This document shows positions 25,640 to 33,747 of a stretch of 36,952 bases of DNA, piece after piece. The notes beneath the pieces are model-generated. The model was not told the origin of the DNA and did not search any database. It was given only the letters and a program-made list of their open reading frames with translations. Source of the DNA: Bacteroidales bacterium UBA5429 (lineage in GTDB: Bacteria; Bacteroidota; Bacteroidia; Bacteroidales; WCHB1-69); contig DIRT01000014.1 in the NCBI GenBank assembly GCA_002427605.1, positions 1 to 36,952 on the forward strand, given 5' to 3'. The translations under genes and the position numbers were made by a program. Within the stretch, counting starts at the first letter, position 1, and every line of letters starts with the position of its first letter.

Positions 25640-27112
25640 ATGCTTATGCTCCAATTTAGTGACCAAGATAATAAAGCGATGTTGCAACGTGGTAGTGACC
25701 CCCAATGGGTAGCCAAACAGTTTACATTTTTTAAAGAAGGATTTCCATACGCTCAACTGGATAGAATTGCTACTATTGACGATGGTATTGAAAGATTGAC
25801 AGAGGAGGAAAAAAAAGAATATATAGCCTATTTTGATCAACAAGCTCCTCATCTCAAAATAGAGAAATTTGTTCCCGCTTCGGGTGCTGCATCACGCATG
25901 TTTAAAGATCTTTTTGACTTTCTCGAAACAGGGAAAATGACAGATAAAATTAAAGTTTTTCTGGATCAACTAGAATACTTTGCATTTTATGAGGATTTGA
26001 AACGATGTTTTCCTGAAGGAACAGATTTAAAAAAGATTGAGCCCAAACTGATAGTAGATAAATTAGTTACTGATTCAGGATTGAACTATGGAGCTCTACC
26101 TAAAGGAGTGTTGCAATTCCATATTTATCCCGATCATCAACGTACTGCGATTGAAGAGCATTTGGTTGAAGCTGCACAATATGCCGCATCAGGAAAAGAT
26201 GCATATATTCATTTTACTGTTTCTCCAAATCATTTAGAACGCTTTAAAGAGTTGATAGAGGAGAAAAAGGGAATCTATGAGAAACGATTCAAAATCACTT
26301 ACCATATCTCGTATTCCATCCAGGATCCCAAGACAGACACGTTGGCTGCTAATTTGGACTTAACCCCATTTCGGGATGCTGAAGGTAAGCTCTTGTTTAG
26401 ACCCGGTGGCCATGGAGCGTTAATTCATAACTTGAATAACCTTGATGCAGATTTGGTTTTTGTGAAAAATATCGATAATGTAACAACCGAAGAGCGATTA
26501 CAACCCACCATTGATTACAAAAAAGTATGTGCAGGAATGGCGCTGCAGTTGAGAAATAAGACTAATGAATATCTCAAAAAGTTAGCCCAAACTCCCAATG
26601 ATCCTGAACTGATCAAGGAGGTAGTGGATTTCGGAAGCAAGAGACTCCATATTGCATGGAGCCGGAACATCCCCCCTTTAATTGAAATTCAAAATAAAAT
26701 AGATAAACCAATAAGAGTGTGTGGAATGGTGAAAAATGAGGGAGAACCGGGCGGCGGACCGTTTTGGGTGAAAAGAGGCGAGGAGGTGTCATGTCAAATT
26801 GTGGAAACATCACAAATTGACAAAAATAATCCGCAGCAACAGGAGATTCTGCAACAAGCAACGCACTTTAATCCGGTTGATATGATCTGTTGCTGGAAAA
26901 ATCATGAGGGAAAACCGTATGATCTGCTGCAATATGTGGATGAAAAAGCAGGGTTTATCTCCGACAAATCATACGAAGGAGCTACTCTGAAAGCAATGGA
27001 GTTGCCCGGATTGTGGAATGGCGCTATGGCTAATTGGAATACGCTGTTTGTTGAAGTTCCATTGGCTACTTTTAATCCGGTTAAAACGGTATTTGATCTA
27101 TTGAGAAACTAA
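25640..27112 (+). CDS. DUF4301-family protein
   Basis: The 490-residue cytoplasmic protein opens with FSDQDNKAMLQRGSDPQWVA and has KFVPASGAASRMFKDLFDFL at about 76-95, the hallmark of DUF4301, a family common in Bacteroidota with no assigned role that I know of. The glycine-rich GAASRMFK and a later RPGGHGALIHNLN (about 254-266) faintly recall sugar nucleotidyltransferases. The UDP-glucuronate decarboxylase gene begins 29 bases downstream on the same strand, which makes a sugar-nucleotide role plausible but unproven. Two ATGs (25640, 25646) are equally possible starts. Confidence 0.85.
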   Translation: MLMLQFSDQDNKAMLQRGSDPQWVAKQFTFFKEGFPYAQLDRIATIDDGIERLTEEEKKEYIAYFDQQAPHLKIEKFVPASGAASRMFKDLFDFLETGKMTDKIKVFLDQLEYFAFYEDLKRCFPEGTDLKKIEPKLIVDKLVTDSGLNYGALPKGVLQFHIYPDHQRTAIEEHLVEAAQYAASGKDAYIHFTVSPNHLERFKELIEEKKGIYEKRFKITYHISYSIQDPKTDTLAANLDLTPFRDAEGKLLFRPGGHGALIHNLNNLDADLVFVKNIDNVTTEERLQPTIDYKKVCAGMALQLRNKTNEYLKKLAQTPNDPELIKEVVDFGSKRLHIAWSRNIPPLIEIQNKIDKPIRVCGMVKNEGEPGGGPFWVKRGEEVSCQIVETSQIDKNNPQQQEILQQATHFNPVDMICCWKNHEGKPYDLLQYVDEKAGFISDKSYEGATLKAMELPGLWNGAMANWNTLFVEVPLATFNPVKTVFDLLRN

Positions 27113-27141
27113 TATGTTGAGTATAATTGAAGATTTAAGAA

Positions 27142-28074
27142 ATGAATAGAGTTTTAGTAACAGGAGGTGCCGGCTTTTTGGGTTCTCATTTGTGTGAAAA
27201 GTTATTGGAACAAGGAAATGAGGTACTCTGTTTGGATAACTTTTTTACCGGGCATAAGAGAAATATTGCACATTTATTGCCAAATCCATACTTTGAATTG
27301 ATAAGACATGACGTTACTGCACCTTTTTTTGCAGAGATAGACCAAATCTATAACTTGGCTTGTCCTGCTTCCCCAATTCATTACCAATATAATCCTATCA
27401 AAACAATCAAAACTTCTGTGATGGGAAGTATCAATATGTTGGGATTGGCAAAAAGAGTGAAAGCACCCATTTTGCAAGCCTCTACCAGCGAAGTGTATGG
27501 TGATCCTATTGTACACCCTCAAATGGAAGAGTATTGGGGTAATGTGAATCCGATAGGGATCAGATCCTGTTACGATGAAGGAAAAAGATGTGCAGAAACC
27601 CTCTTTTTTGATTATCATCGACAAAACCAGGTGAAGATCAAAGTAGTGCGGATTTTTAATACTTATGGTCCTCGTATGGATCGAAATGATGGTCGGGTGA
27701 TCTCTAATTTTATAGTACAAGCACTTCAAAATCAAGATATTAGTGTTTTTGGTACCGGTGAACAAACCCGCAGCTTTTGTTATGTTGATGATTTGATTGA
27801 TGGATTGATCAAAATGATGAACACTCCGGATGATGTTTGTGGTCCTATTAATATGGGTAATCCAAATGAGTTTACAATCAATCAACTGGCAAACCTGATT
27901 ATTAAGTTGACCAAATCAAAGTCTAAAATTGTCTACCATCCGCTTCCTGAGGATGATCCAATGAGACGTCAACCCCATATCGGAAGGGCAAAAAAACACT
28001 TGAATTGGGAGCCTACAACACCTTTAGAAGAGGGATTATCACGCACAATTGAGTATTTTAAAACCATTTTGTAA
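27142..28074 (+). CDS. uxs: UDP-glucuronate decarboxylase (UDP-xylose synthase), SDR family
   Basis: The 310-residue extended SDR enzyme has the NAD-binding TGGAGFLGSHL (7-17), the active-site TSEVYGDP, and the catalytic pair Tyr144/Lys148 in RSCYDEGKR, which is diagnostic for UXS rather than for plain 4-epimerases. RPHIGRAKKHLNWEP-like sequence near the end is also typical. It makes UDP-xylose from UDP-glucuronate in the cytoplasm for glycan synthesis. No UDP-glucose dehydrogenase is in the window. It likely forms an operon with the DUF4301 gene 29 bases upstream. Confidence 0.92.
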   Translation: MNRVLVTGGAGFLGSHLCEKLLEQGNEVLCLDNFFTGHKRNIAHLLPNPYFELIRHDVTAPFFAEIDQIYNLACPASPIHYQYNPIKTIKTSVMGSINMLGLAKRVKAPILQASTSEVYGDPIVHPQMEEYWGNVNPIGIRSCYDEGKRCAETLFFDYHRQNQVKIKVVRIFNTYGPRMDRNDGRVISNFIVQALQNQDISVFGTGEQTRSFCYVDDLIDGLIKMMNTPDDVCGPINMGNPNEFTINQLANLIIKLTKSKSKIVYHPLPEDDPMRRQPHIGRAKKHLNWEPTTPLEEGLSRTIEYFKTIL

Positions 28075-28158
28075 TTTCTAAATAGCTGAATGTCAATATT
28101 ATAGATGTTTTTTTTGAAAAAAAAGAGAAAAAATAGGCTCTATGTGAAAAAAAAGATG

Positions 28159-28166
28159 TATATTTG
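28159..28166 (+). promoter_or_regulatory. -7 box for the sigma-factor operon
   Basis: TATATTTG matches TAnnTTTG and lies 115 bases before the sigma gene ATG, implying a long leader of about 109 bases. No good -33 TTG is visible. Confidence 0.5.
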
Positions 28167-28270
28167 CACATCGAAACTAGTATAATTATTCATCACTTTA
28201 AAATCATAAGGAGAGGCGCGTATTGATTAGATTTCTACACTTTGTTTTTTAGTATTAATCTATTAAAAGA

Positions 28271-28276
28271 AAGGAG
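28271..28276 (+). promoter_or_regulatory. Strong Shine-Dalgarno of the sigma gene
   Basis: AAGGAG stands five bases before the ATG at 28282. Strong Shine-Dalgarno sites are rare among the other genes here, as is usual in Bacteroidota. A similar site (28932-28937) precedes the small gene that follows. Confidence 0.7.
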
Positions 28277-28281
28277 ATCTT

Positions 28282-28863
28282 ATGAGACAGTTTGAAAGAG
28301 AAGATAATGAACTTATCTCTAGTTACTTAAATGGTGATGAATCTGCTTTAAAAGAGTTAATAGAAAAGCATCAAAAAAGAATTTTCACTTACATTTTACT
28401 TTCTGTTAAAAATAGAGAGTTGGCTGAGGATATCTTCCAGGATACCTTTATTAAAGTAGTTAACACCCTTCGATCCGGAAACTATAAGGAGGAAGGTAAA
28501 TTTGTCCAATGGGTGATGCGAATCGCCAATAATCTGAAAATTGATTATTTCAGAAAAGTACAACGGATGCCTACTTTTGAATCCAGCGATGATTTTGATA
28601 TTTTCGATGTGTTAAATGGAACCGATGCTTCTGTTGAACAAAAATTGATCGAAGAGCAGATTAATCATGATGTTAAATCTCTGGTTCAATTACTTCCCGA
28701 TGAACAAAGAGAAGTACTTGAAATGAGAATATACGATGAGATCAGTTTTAAGGAGATTGCCGCATTAACCAACGTGAGTATTAATACTGCATTGGGTAGG
28801 ATGAGATATGCCTTGATCAATTTGAGAAAATTGATCAAAGAGAATAATGTAATTATTAGTTGA
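28282..28863 (+). CDS. ECF-type RNA polymerase sigma factor
   Basis: The 193-residue sigma-70-family protein has region 2 (about 20-95, with LAEDIFQDTFIKV and GKFVQWVMRIANNLKIDYFR) and region 4 (about 132-185, LPDEQREVLEMRIYDEISFKEIA then helix-turn-helix NTALGRMRYALINLRKL). It redirects RNA polymerase to a regulon that cannot be deduced here. No FecR-like anti-sigma gene and no SusC/D pair is adjacent, so it is not the usual polysaccharide-uptake ECF pair. A 49-codon gene and an exported protein gene follow on the same strand. Expression is probably strong or tightly set, given the long leader and good ribosome binding site. Confidence 0.9.
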   Translation: MRQFEREDNELISSYLNGDESALKELIEKHQKRIFTYILLSVKNRELAEDIFQDTFIKVVNTLRSGNYKEEGKFVQWVMRIANNLKIDYFRKVQRMPTFESSDDFDIFDVLNGTDASVEQKLIEEQINHDVKSLVQLLPDEQREVLEMRIYDEISFKEIAALTNVSINTALGRMRYALINLRKLIKENNVIIS

Positions 28864-28931
28864 TTTTTTTTACTCTTCCTGCAATATCTTATTTAATGTC
28901 ACGTTCTAAATAGGTAATTCGTCAAATAAAC

Positions 28932-28937
28932 AAGGAG
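28932..28937 (+). promoter_or_regulatory. Shine-Dalgarno of the 49-codon gene
   Basis: AAGGAG stands five bases before the ATG at 28943. It is a main reason for accepting this short gene as real. Confidence 0.65.
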
Positions 28938-28942
28938 TGCCT

Positions 28943-29092
28943 ATGAAGAAAACTTTTACTATTTCAAATAAGTATTTTGCTAATCTTTGGTTTACACCTA
29001 AAAAGAAGACAATAGAAAATATATTGAATTACTCAAAAACAATGAGTGTTGTCAATTCTAAAATTGGTGACATTGTTATTGCTAGCAATTAA
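28943..29092 (+). CDS. 49-residue protein downstream of the sigma factor
   Basis: ATG to TAA gives MKKTFTISNKYFANLWFTP at the N-terminus, a basic stretch KKKTIENILNYSKTM, and the C-terminus KIGDIVIASN. A strong AAGGAG five bases upstream, position between two co-oriented genes (80 bases after the sigma gene, 24 before the next), and lack of rare features support coding. There is no signal peptide or membrane segment. The function is unknown. A regulator or partner of the sigma factor is one guess from position only. Confidence 0.6.
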   Translation: MKKTFTISNKYFANLWFTPKKKTIENILNYSKTMSVVNSKIGDIVIASN

Positions 29093-29116
29093 TTATTCCT
29101 CTAAGGTTTAATCATA

Positions 29117-29854
29117 ATGAAGCGTTATAACTTGTCTCTTTTTTTCTTGTTTCTGTTCCTTGTTTTCATAGGAACCGGATTATCTTCAGTACAGGCTCAA
29201 ACCTCGATTTATTCAACAAAATCATGTACCACTGTGGTAGCTGTAGATGCATTGACCATAGAGGTTAGGAATCATAAAGATGTTCGGAATTTTGCTAACT
29301 ATGTTTGTAATGCAGAGTTTGAACTGTTCAACAATGGACAATCTTTGGGAGGGGTTGCCTATCAAAATATAGTTCAAGAAGGAACTTATGGGCTTTACCT
29401 TCATGATCAGCTTGTTCCGGACTTTGTTTTTTTGACCAAATATGGAAATGAGGAAGACCAGACCATCATCGTCAATAAAAAAGGAGGTTGGGAGGTTTTG
29501 AATGGAAATCTGGTGTTTATCGATACGTTGCAACAACTTCTTTTTGTAATTTCACAAGATTCTAAAAATGAAATTACGGTTTATAACCTCCAAAATGAAG
29601 GAAAAGTTGAGATTGTGTATTCAGACTTAGAATTGATTCCACAATGGCTTTCTAAAGATAAAAAAGGAAGCTATTGGGTCTCCTTTTTAGATCCCAAAAC
29701 AAAATTAGTCTCTTACTATATAATAGATTACAAAAATAAATATTTGATTAAATCCAAAGTTAAAAGGAAAAAATATTATAAATCTTTGATTCATCTTCCG
29801 TATCCGGAGATGCCAAACTTTCGCTGTGAGTGTAATTGCGAAAAAACTCTCTAA
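29117..29854 (+). CDS. Exported protein of unknown function
   Basis: The 245-residue product has a signal peptide (about 1-28, LSLFFLFLFLVFIGTG to SVQAQ). The mature part is rich in beta strand with repeated short segments (TIIVNKKGGWEVLNGNLVFI, LLFVISQDSKNEITVYNLQN), like a small propeller or WG-type repeat protein. It ends in a cysteine cluster FRCECNCEK. No family is recognised. Being third after the sigma factor and the 49-codon gene, it may belong to the same transcript and could be a target or sensor in that system. Confidence 0.75.
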   Translation: MKRYNLSLFFLFLFLVFIGTGLSSVQAQTSIYSTKSCTTVVAVDALTIEVRNHKDVRNFANYVCNAEFELFNNGQSLGGVAYQNIVQEGTYGLYLHDQLVPDFVFLTKYGNEEDQTIIVNKKGGWEVLNGNLVFIDTLQQLLFVISQDSKNEITVYNLQNEGKVEIVYSDLELIPQWLSKDKKGSYWVSFLDPKTKLVSYYIIDYKNKYLIKSKVKRKKYYKSLIHLPYPEMPNFRCECNCEKTL

Positions 29855-29881
29855 ATTTTAACAAATATTAAAAAAAATCCT

Positions 29882-29889
29882 TATCTTTG
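29882..29889 (+). promoter_or_regulatory. -7 box for the phosphohexomutase gene
   Basis: TATCTTTG (TAnnTTTG) ends 19 bases before the ATG at 29909, giving a leader of about a dozen bases. No clear -33 TTG. Confidence 0.6.
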
Positions 29890-29908
29890 CATCTTAAACT
29901 TAAGATGT

Positions 29909-31636
29909 ATGGATGAATTAATTAAAGGTAAGGTTAACGCTTGGTTAGAAGGTGATTATGATATAGAAACCAAGAAAACTATTGAAACTCTGATCAAAGA
30001 GGATCCACGTGAGTTGTACGAATCATTTTATAAAAACTTAGCTTTCGGAACAGGTGGTTTGCGAGGGATTATGGGAGTGGGTACCAACAGAATGAATAAG
30101 TACACAGTGGGTGCTGCAACACAAGGGTTTGCAAACTATTTGAAAAAAAGCTTCCCAAAACAGAAGATTAAAGTGGCTATAGCCTACGATTCACGTATCA
30201 ATAGTCCCTATTTTGCAGATATTACTGCCGATGTTTTTTCTGCAAATAAAATCCAGGTTTATCTTTATAAAGAATTGAGACCTACTCCTGTTTTATCTTT
30301 TGCAGTAAGAGAATTAGGATGTCAGGCAGGTGTGATGATTACTGCTTCTCACAATCCTAAAGAGTATAATGGTTACAAAGCCTACTGGAGTGATGGAGCG
30401 CAGTTGCTTGCTCCACATGATGAGCAGGTGATCAATCATGTGAACAAAATTAAAAGTTTAGATCAGGTTCAATGGACTAGAAATCCTGATTATGTGGAAA
30501 TGATAGGGGAGGAGATAGATCAAAAATACTTGGACAGGGTAAAGGCGTTATCCTTTAATACTGAATCTATAAAGAAGAGAAAGAAATTCAAAATAGTTTA
30601 TACTCCCATCCATGGAACAGGGATTACCATGGTTCCACAAGCTTTGACCAATATTGGCTTCAGACATGTAATTTTGGTTGAAGAACAAAAAAAACCGGAT
30701 GGAAATTTTCCCACTGTTATTTCGCCCAATCCGGAAGAAAAAGATGCTATGCGAATGGCACTGCATAAAGCAGAAAAAGTAAATGCAGATATTATTCTCG
30801 CAACTGACCCGGATACAGATCGTTTGGCTGTTGGAATTCGTAAGGAAAAAGGCGAATATTATATGTTAGATGGTAATGAAACGGCCATTTTACTGATCCA
30901 TTATATCCTGGAGCAAATGCAAAAAAGAGGGGAATTGAATGAAAATATGTATATTGTTAAAACAATCGTAACATCTGAATTGATACCTCTGATGGCAAAA
31001 GATTATAATGTAGGATGTGATGATGTGCTGACAGGATTTAAATATATTGCGCAAATTATCCGAGAAAGAGAAGGAAAACAAAAGTTTATTTGTGGTGGTG
31101 AAGAGAGCTATGGATTTTTGGTTGGTGATTTTGTAAGAGATAAAGATGCAGTATCTGCTTGTTGTATGGTTGCTGAAATGGCTGCACAAGCTGTAACAGA
31201 AAAAACAACATTATATAAGAAACTGTTGAAAATATTTAAAGAGTATGGTCTATACAGAGATAAATTGCTCTCATTGACTAAAGAGGGTAAAGAAGGATTG
31301 GATGAAATCAAGAAAATGATGCTTGAATACCGTACTAATCCTCCCACTGAAATCAATCAATCTAAAGTAGTTATGATTAAGGATTACCTGAATCAAAAAT
31401 CTACCGATTTGAGAACGGGTCAGGTACAACCAATGCCATATCCGGTTTCTGATGTAATACAATTCTTTACAGAAGATGATACCAAGATTACCATCAGACC
31501 TTCCGGAACAGAACCCAAAATTAAGTTCTATTTCTCTGCAAAAATGGATCTTCCTTTTGTGAGTAGTTTTAAGCATGTAGCTAAAAAGTTGGATGATAAA
31601 TTCAAGAAAATTATCGAATCTTTACAATTAACTTAA
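29909..31636 (+). CDS. Phosphoglucomutase/phosphomannomutase-family enzyme
   Basis: The 575-residue alpha-D-phosphohexomutase carries the phosphoserine loop TASHNPKEYNGYK (Ser147), the metal loop ATDPDTDR (Asp300, Asp302, Asp304), the sugar loop GGEESYGFLVGDFVRDKDAV and the phosphate-binding RPSGTEPKIKFYFS near the C-terminus. Length and GTGGLRGIMGVGTNRMN match the longer PgcA/PGM2-like group that interconverts hexose 1- and 6-phosphates. It works in the cytoplasm and feeds sugar-nucleotide synthesis or glycolysis. The acyl-CoA ligase gene begins 15 bases later. Confidence 0.92.
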   Translation: MDELIKGKVNAWLEGDYDIETKKTIETLIKEDPRELYESFYKNLAFGTGGLRGIMGVGTNRMNKYTVGAATQGFANYLKKSFPKQKIKVAIAYDSRINSPYFADITADVFSANKIQVYLYKELRPTPVLSFAVRELGCQAGVMITASHNPKEYNGYKAYWSDGAQLLAPHDEQVINHVNKIKSLDQVQWTRNPDYVEMIGEEIDQKYLDRVKALSFNTESIKKRKKFKIVYTPIHGTGITMVPQALTNIGFRHVILVEEQKKPDGNFPTVISPNPEEKDAMRMALHKAEKVNADIILATDPDTDRLAVGIRKEKGEYYMLDGNETAILLIHYILEQMQKRGELNENMYIVKTIVTSELIPLMAKDYNVGCDDVLTGFKYIAQIIREREGKQKFICGGEESYGFLVGDFVRDKDAVSACCMVAEMAAQAVTEKTTLYKKLLKIFKEYGLYRDKLLSLTKEGKEGLDEIKKMMLEYRTNPPTEINQSKVVMIKDYLNQKSTDLRTGQVQPMPYPVSDVIQFFTEDDTKITIRPSGTEPKIKFYFSAKMDLPFVSSFKHVAKKLDDKFKKIIESLQLT

Positions 31637-31651
31637 AAAATAATAACTTTT

Positions 31652-33712
31652 ATGATTAATCCTAAATTAATTAATCCTCAATCTATTGTTGTGATTGGGG
31701 CTTCCAATGATGTCCAAAAACCAGGTGGAAAGGTGTTGAAAAACCTGCTGGGTAGTAGTTTTAAAGGGGAAATCATGGCAGTAAATCCCAAAGAAACAGA
31801 GGTTCAGGGGGTTCGCTGTTACTCTAAGGTTGAAGAATTACCTCAGGTAGATTGTGCTATCTTAGGTATAGCAGCCAAATATTGTCCTCATACAGTACGC
31901 GTACTGGCTCAAGAAAAAGGAACAGGTGGTTTTATCATTTTATCTGCCGGTTTTTCAGAGGAGAATGAAGTAGGTGCAGCGCTGGAAAAAGAGATTGTGG
32001 AAACGATCAATAGTGTGAATGGAACGTTGATTGGACCCAACTGTACCGGATATCTGAACACAAACTATTGTGGTAACTTTGCTGAGCCGGTTCCTCCACT
32101 GGATCCTCATGGTGTTGATTTTATTACCGGTTCCGGTGCAACTGCTGTTTTTATTACAGAGCATGGAATAACTAACGGATTGAAATTCAATTCAGTATGG
32201 TCAGTTGGAAATTCAGCTCAAACAGGGATTGAAGAGGTGTTGGAACATCTCGACCTGACTTTTGATCCCGTAAAAAGCTCAAGAGTGATTATGCTCTATA
32301 TGGAGAATGTTGGCAATCCACATAAATTGTTGAAACATGCCGTATCGCTATACAATAAAGGTTGTCGTATAGCTGCGATTAAATCGGGTGGCTCGGCAGC
32401 AGGAAGTAGAGCCGCTTCTTCACATACCGGCGCATTGGCAACCTCCGATGTAGCTGTTGAAGCACTTTTTAGAAAAGCAGGTATTGTGCGTTGCGCTAAT
32501 CGTGAAGAGTTGACAACAGTTTGCTCTATTTTTATGCACCCTGAAGTAAAAGGAAAGAATGTAGCCGTTATTACACACGCAGGCGGACCCGCAGTGATGT
32601 TGACAGACACACTCTCCAATAATGGAATGGAAGTTCCTCCAATCGAAGGAGAAGCTGCTGATCGCTTATTGAGTAAACTGTTTGCAGGTTCTTCAGTTGG
32701 CAATCCCATTGACTTTTTAGCTACAGGAACAGCAGAACAATTGGGTTATATCATTGATGCTTGTAACGATGATTTTGATCATATCGATGCTATGGCTGTT
32801 ATTTTCGGTTCTCCTGGATTATTCCCTAACTGGGATGTATATGAGCTGTTGCACGAGAAGATGAAAACATCGAAAAAACCGATTTTCCCAATTTTACCTT
32901 CTATTATTAATGTTAAGGATGAAATTCACGATTTTATTCACAATAAAGGACGTATCAACTTCCCCGAAGAGTGTGTGTTTGGTAATGCGTTAGCTAAAAT
33001 CGTAAATACTCCAAAACCACAACCATTGCAATTTGAAGGTCCAAAAATTGATGTGAAAGCGATTCGTTCGGTTATTGATCAAGCTGAAAATGGTTATTTG
33101 GGATTAGCTGAGATTGCAGCTTTAATGGATGCAGCAGGAATTGCCAGAAAAGAGGAGAAGGAAGTGCGTTCAGAACAAGAAGCTATTGAAGCAGCCAATA
33201 AGATAGGATATCCATTGGTGATGAAAGTGGTTGGTCCTGTTCACAAGTCAGATGTGGGTGGGGTAGTCCTCAATGTGAAAGATTTGGATACAGTAAAGAA
33301 AGAGTTTAACAGATTGATACAAATTCCTGAAACATATGCAGTTGAGATTTGTAAGATGTATCAAGGAACAGAGATTTTTATTGGAGCATCCAGAGAGGAT
33401 AAATTTGGACATCAGGTACTATTTGGCTTGGGTGGTATATTCATCGAAGTGTTGAAAGATGTGCAAGCTGCGATCGTTCCGGTGAGTCAGCCCGAAGCAC
33501 GTTCATTAATCAACAACCTAAGAGGATATAAGATCCTGGAAGGTGTACGTGGACAAAAACCGGTGAATCTCGATATCTACTCCGAGATTATTGCAAGAGT
33601 ATCGGCATTGGTTCAAGCGGCGCCTGAAATAGCTGAAATGGACCTCAATCCTTTGTTAGGAACTCCGGAATATGTTATTGCGGTAGATGCGAGAATAAGA
33701 GTTGAGAAATAA
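31652..33712 (+). CDS. ADP-forming acetate/acyl-CoA ligase family protein
   Basis: The 686-residue single-chain enzyme has a CoA-binding Rossmann domain (about 8-130, SIVVIGASNDVQKPGGKVLK), a succinyl-CoA-synthetase-like domain with the phospho-histidine His258 in SRAASSHTGALA, and a C-terminal ATP-grasp domain (about 475-686, YPLVMKVVGPVHKSDVGGVV). It turns acyl-CoA, ADP and phosphate into acid, ATP and CoA, so it can make ATP during fermentation. The preferred acid (acetate, propionate or aromatic acids) cannot be told. It is co-directional with the phosphohexomutase, 15 bases apart. Confidence 0.9.
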   Translation: MINPKLINPQSIVVIGASNDVQKPGGKVLKNLLGSSFKGEIMAVNPKETEVQGVRCYSKVEELPQVDCAILGIAAKYCPHTVRVLAQEKGTGGFIILSAGFSEENEVGAALEKEIVETINSVNGTLIGPNCTGYLNTNYCGNFAEPVPPLDPHGVDFITGSGATAVFITEHGITNGLKFNSVWSVGNSAQTGIEEVLEHLDLTFDPVKSSRVIMLYMENVGNPHKLLKHAVSLYNKGCRIAAIKSGGSAAGSRAASSHTGALATSDVAVEALFRKAGIVRCANREELTTVCSIFMHPEVKGKNVAVITHAGGPAVMLTDTLSNNGMEVPPIEGEAADRLLSKLFAGSSVGNPIDFLATGTAEQLGYIIDACNDDFDHIDAMAVIFGSPGLFPNWDVYELLHEKMKTSKKPIFPILPSIINVKDEIHDFIHNKGRINFPEECVFGNALAKIVNTPKPQPLQFEGPKIDVKAIRSVIDQAENGYLGLAEIAALMDAAGIARKEEKEVRSEQEAIEAANKIGYPLVMKVVGPVHKSDVGGVVLNVKDLDTVKKEFNRLIQIPETYAVEICKMYQGTEIFIGASREDKFGHQVLFGLGGIFIEVLKDVQAAIVPVSQPEARSLINNLRGYKILEGVRGQKPVNLDIYSEIIARVSALVQAAPEIAEMDLNPLLGTPEYVIAVDARIRVEK

Positions 33713-33720
33713 CCTTCCCC

Positions 33721-33747
33721 CCTTTTTTATTTAATTCTTAAAAAAGG
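33721..33747. terminator. Weak terminator-like hairpin between convergent genes
   Basis: CCTTTTTT (33721-33728) pairs with AAAAAAGG (33740-33747) across 11 bases, overlapping the last codons of the DPP III gene. It is AT-rich and preceded by CCCC. A stop for both convergent genes is plausible but weakly supported. Confidence 0.4.
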
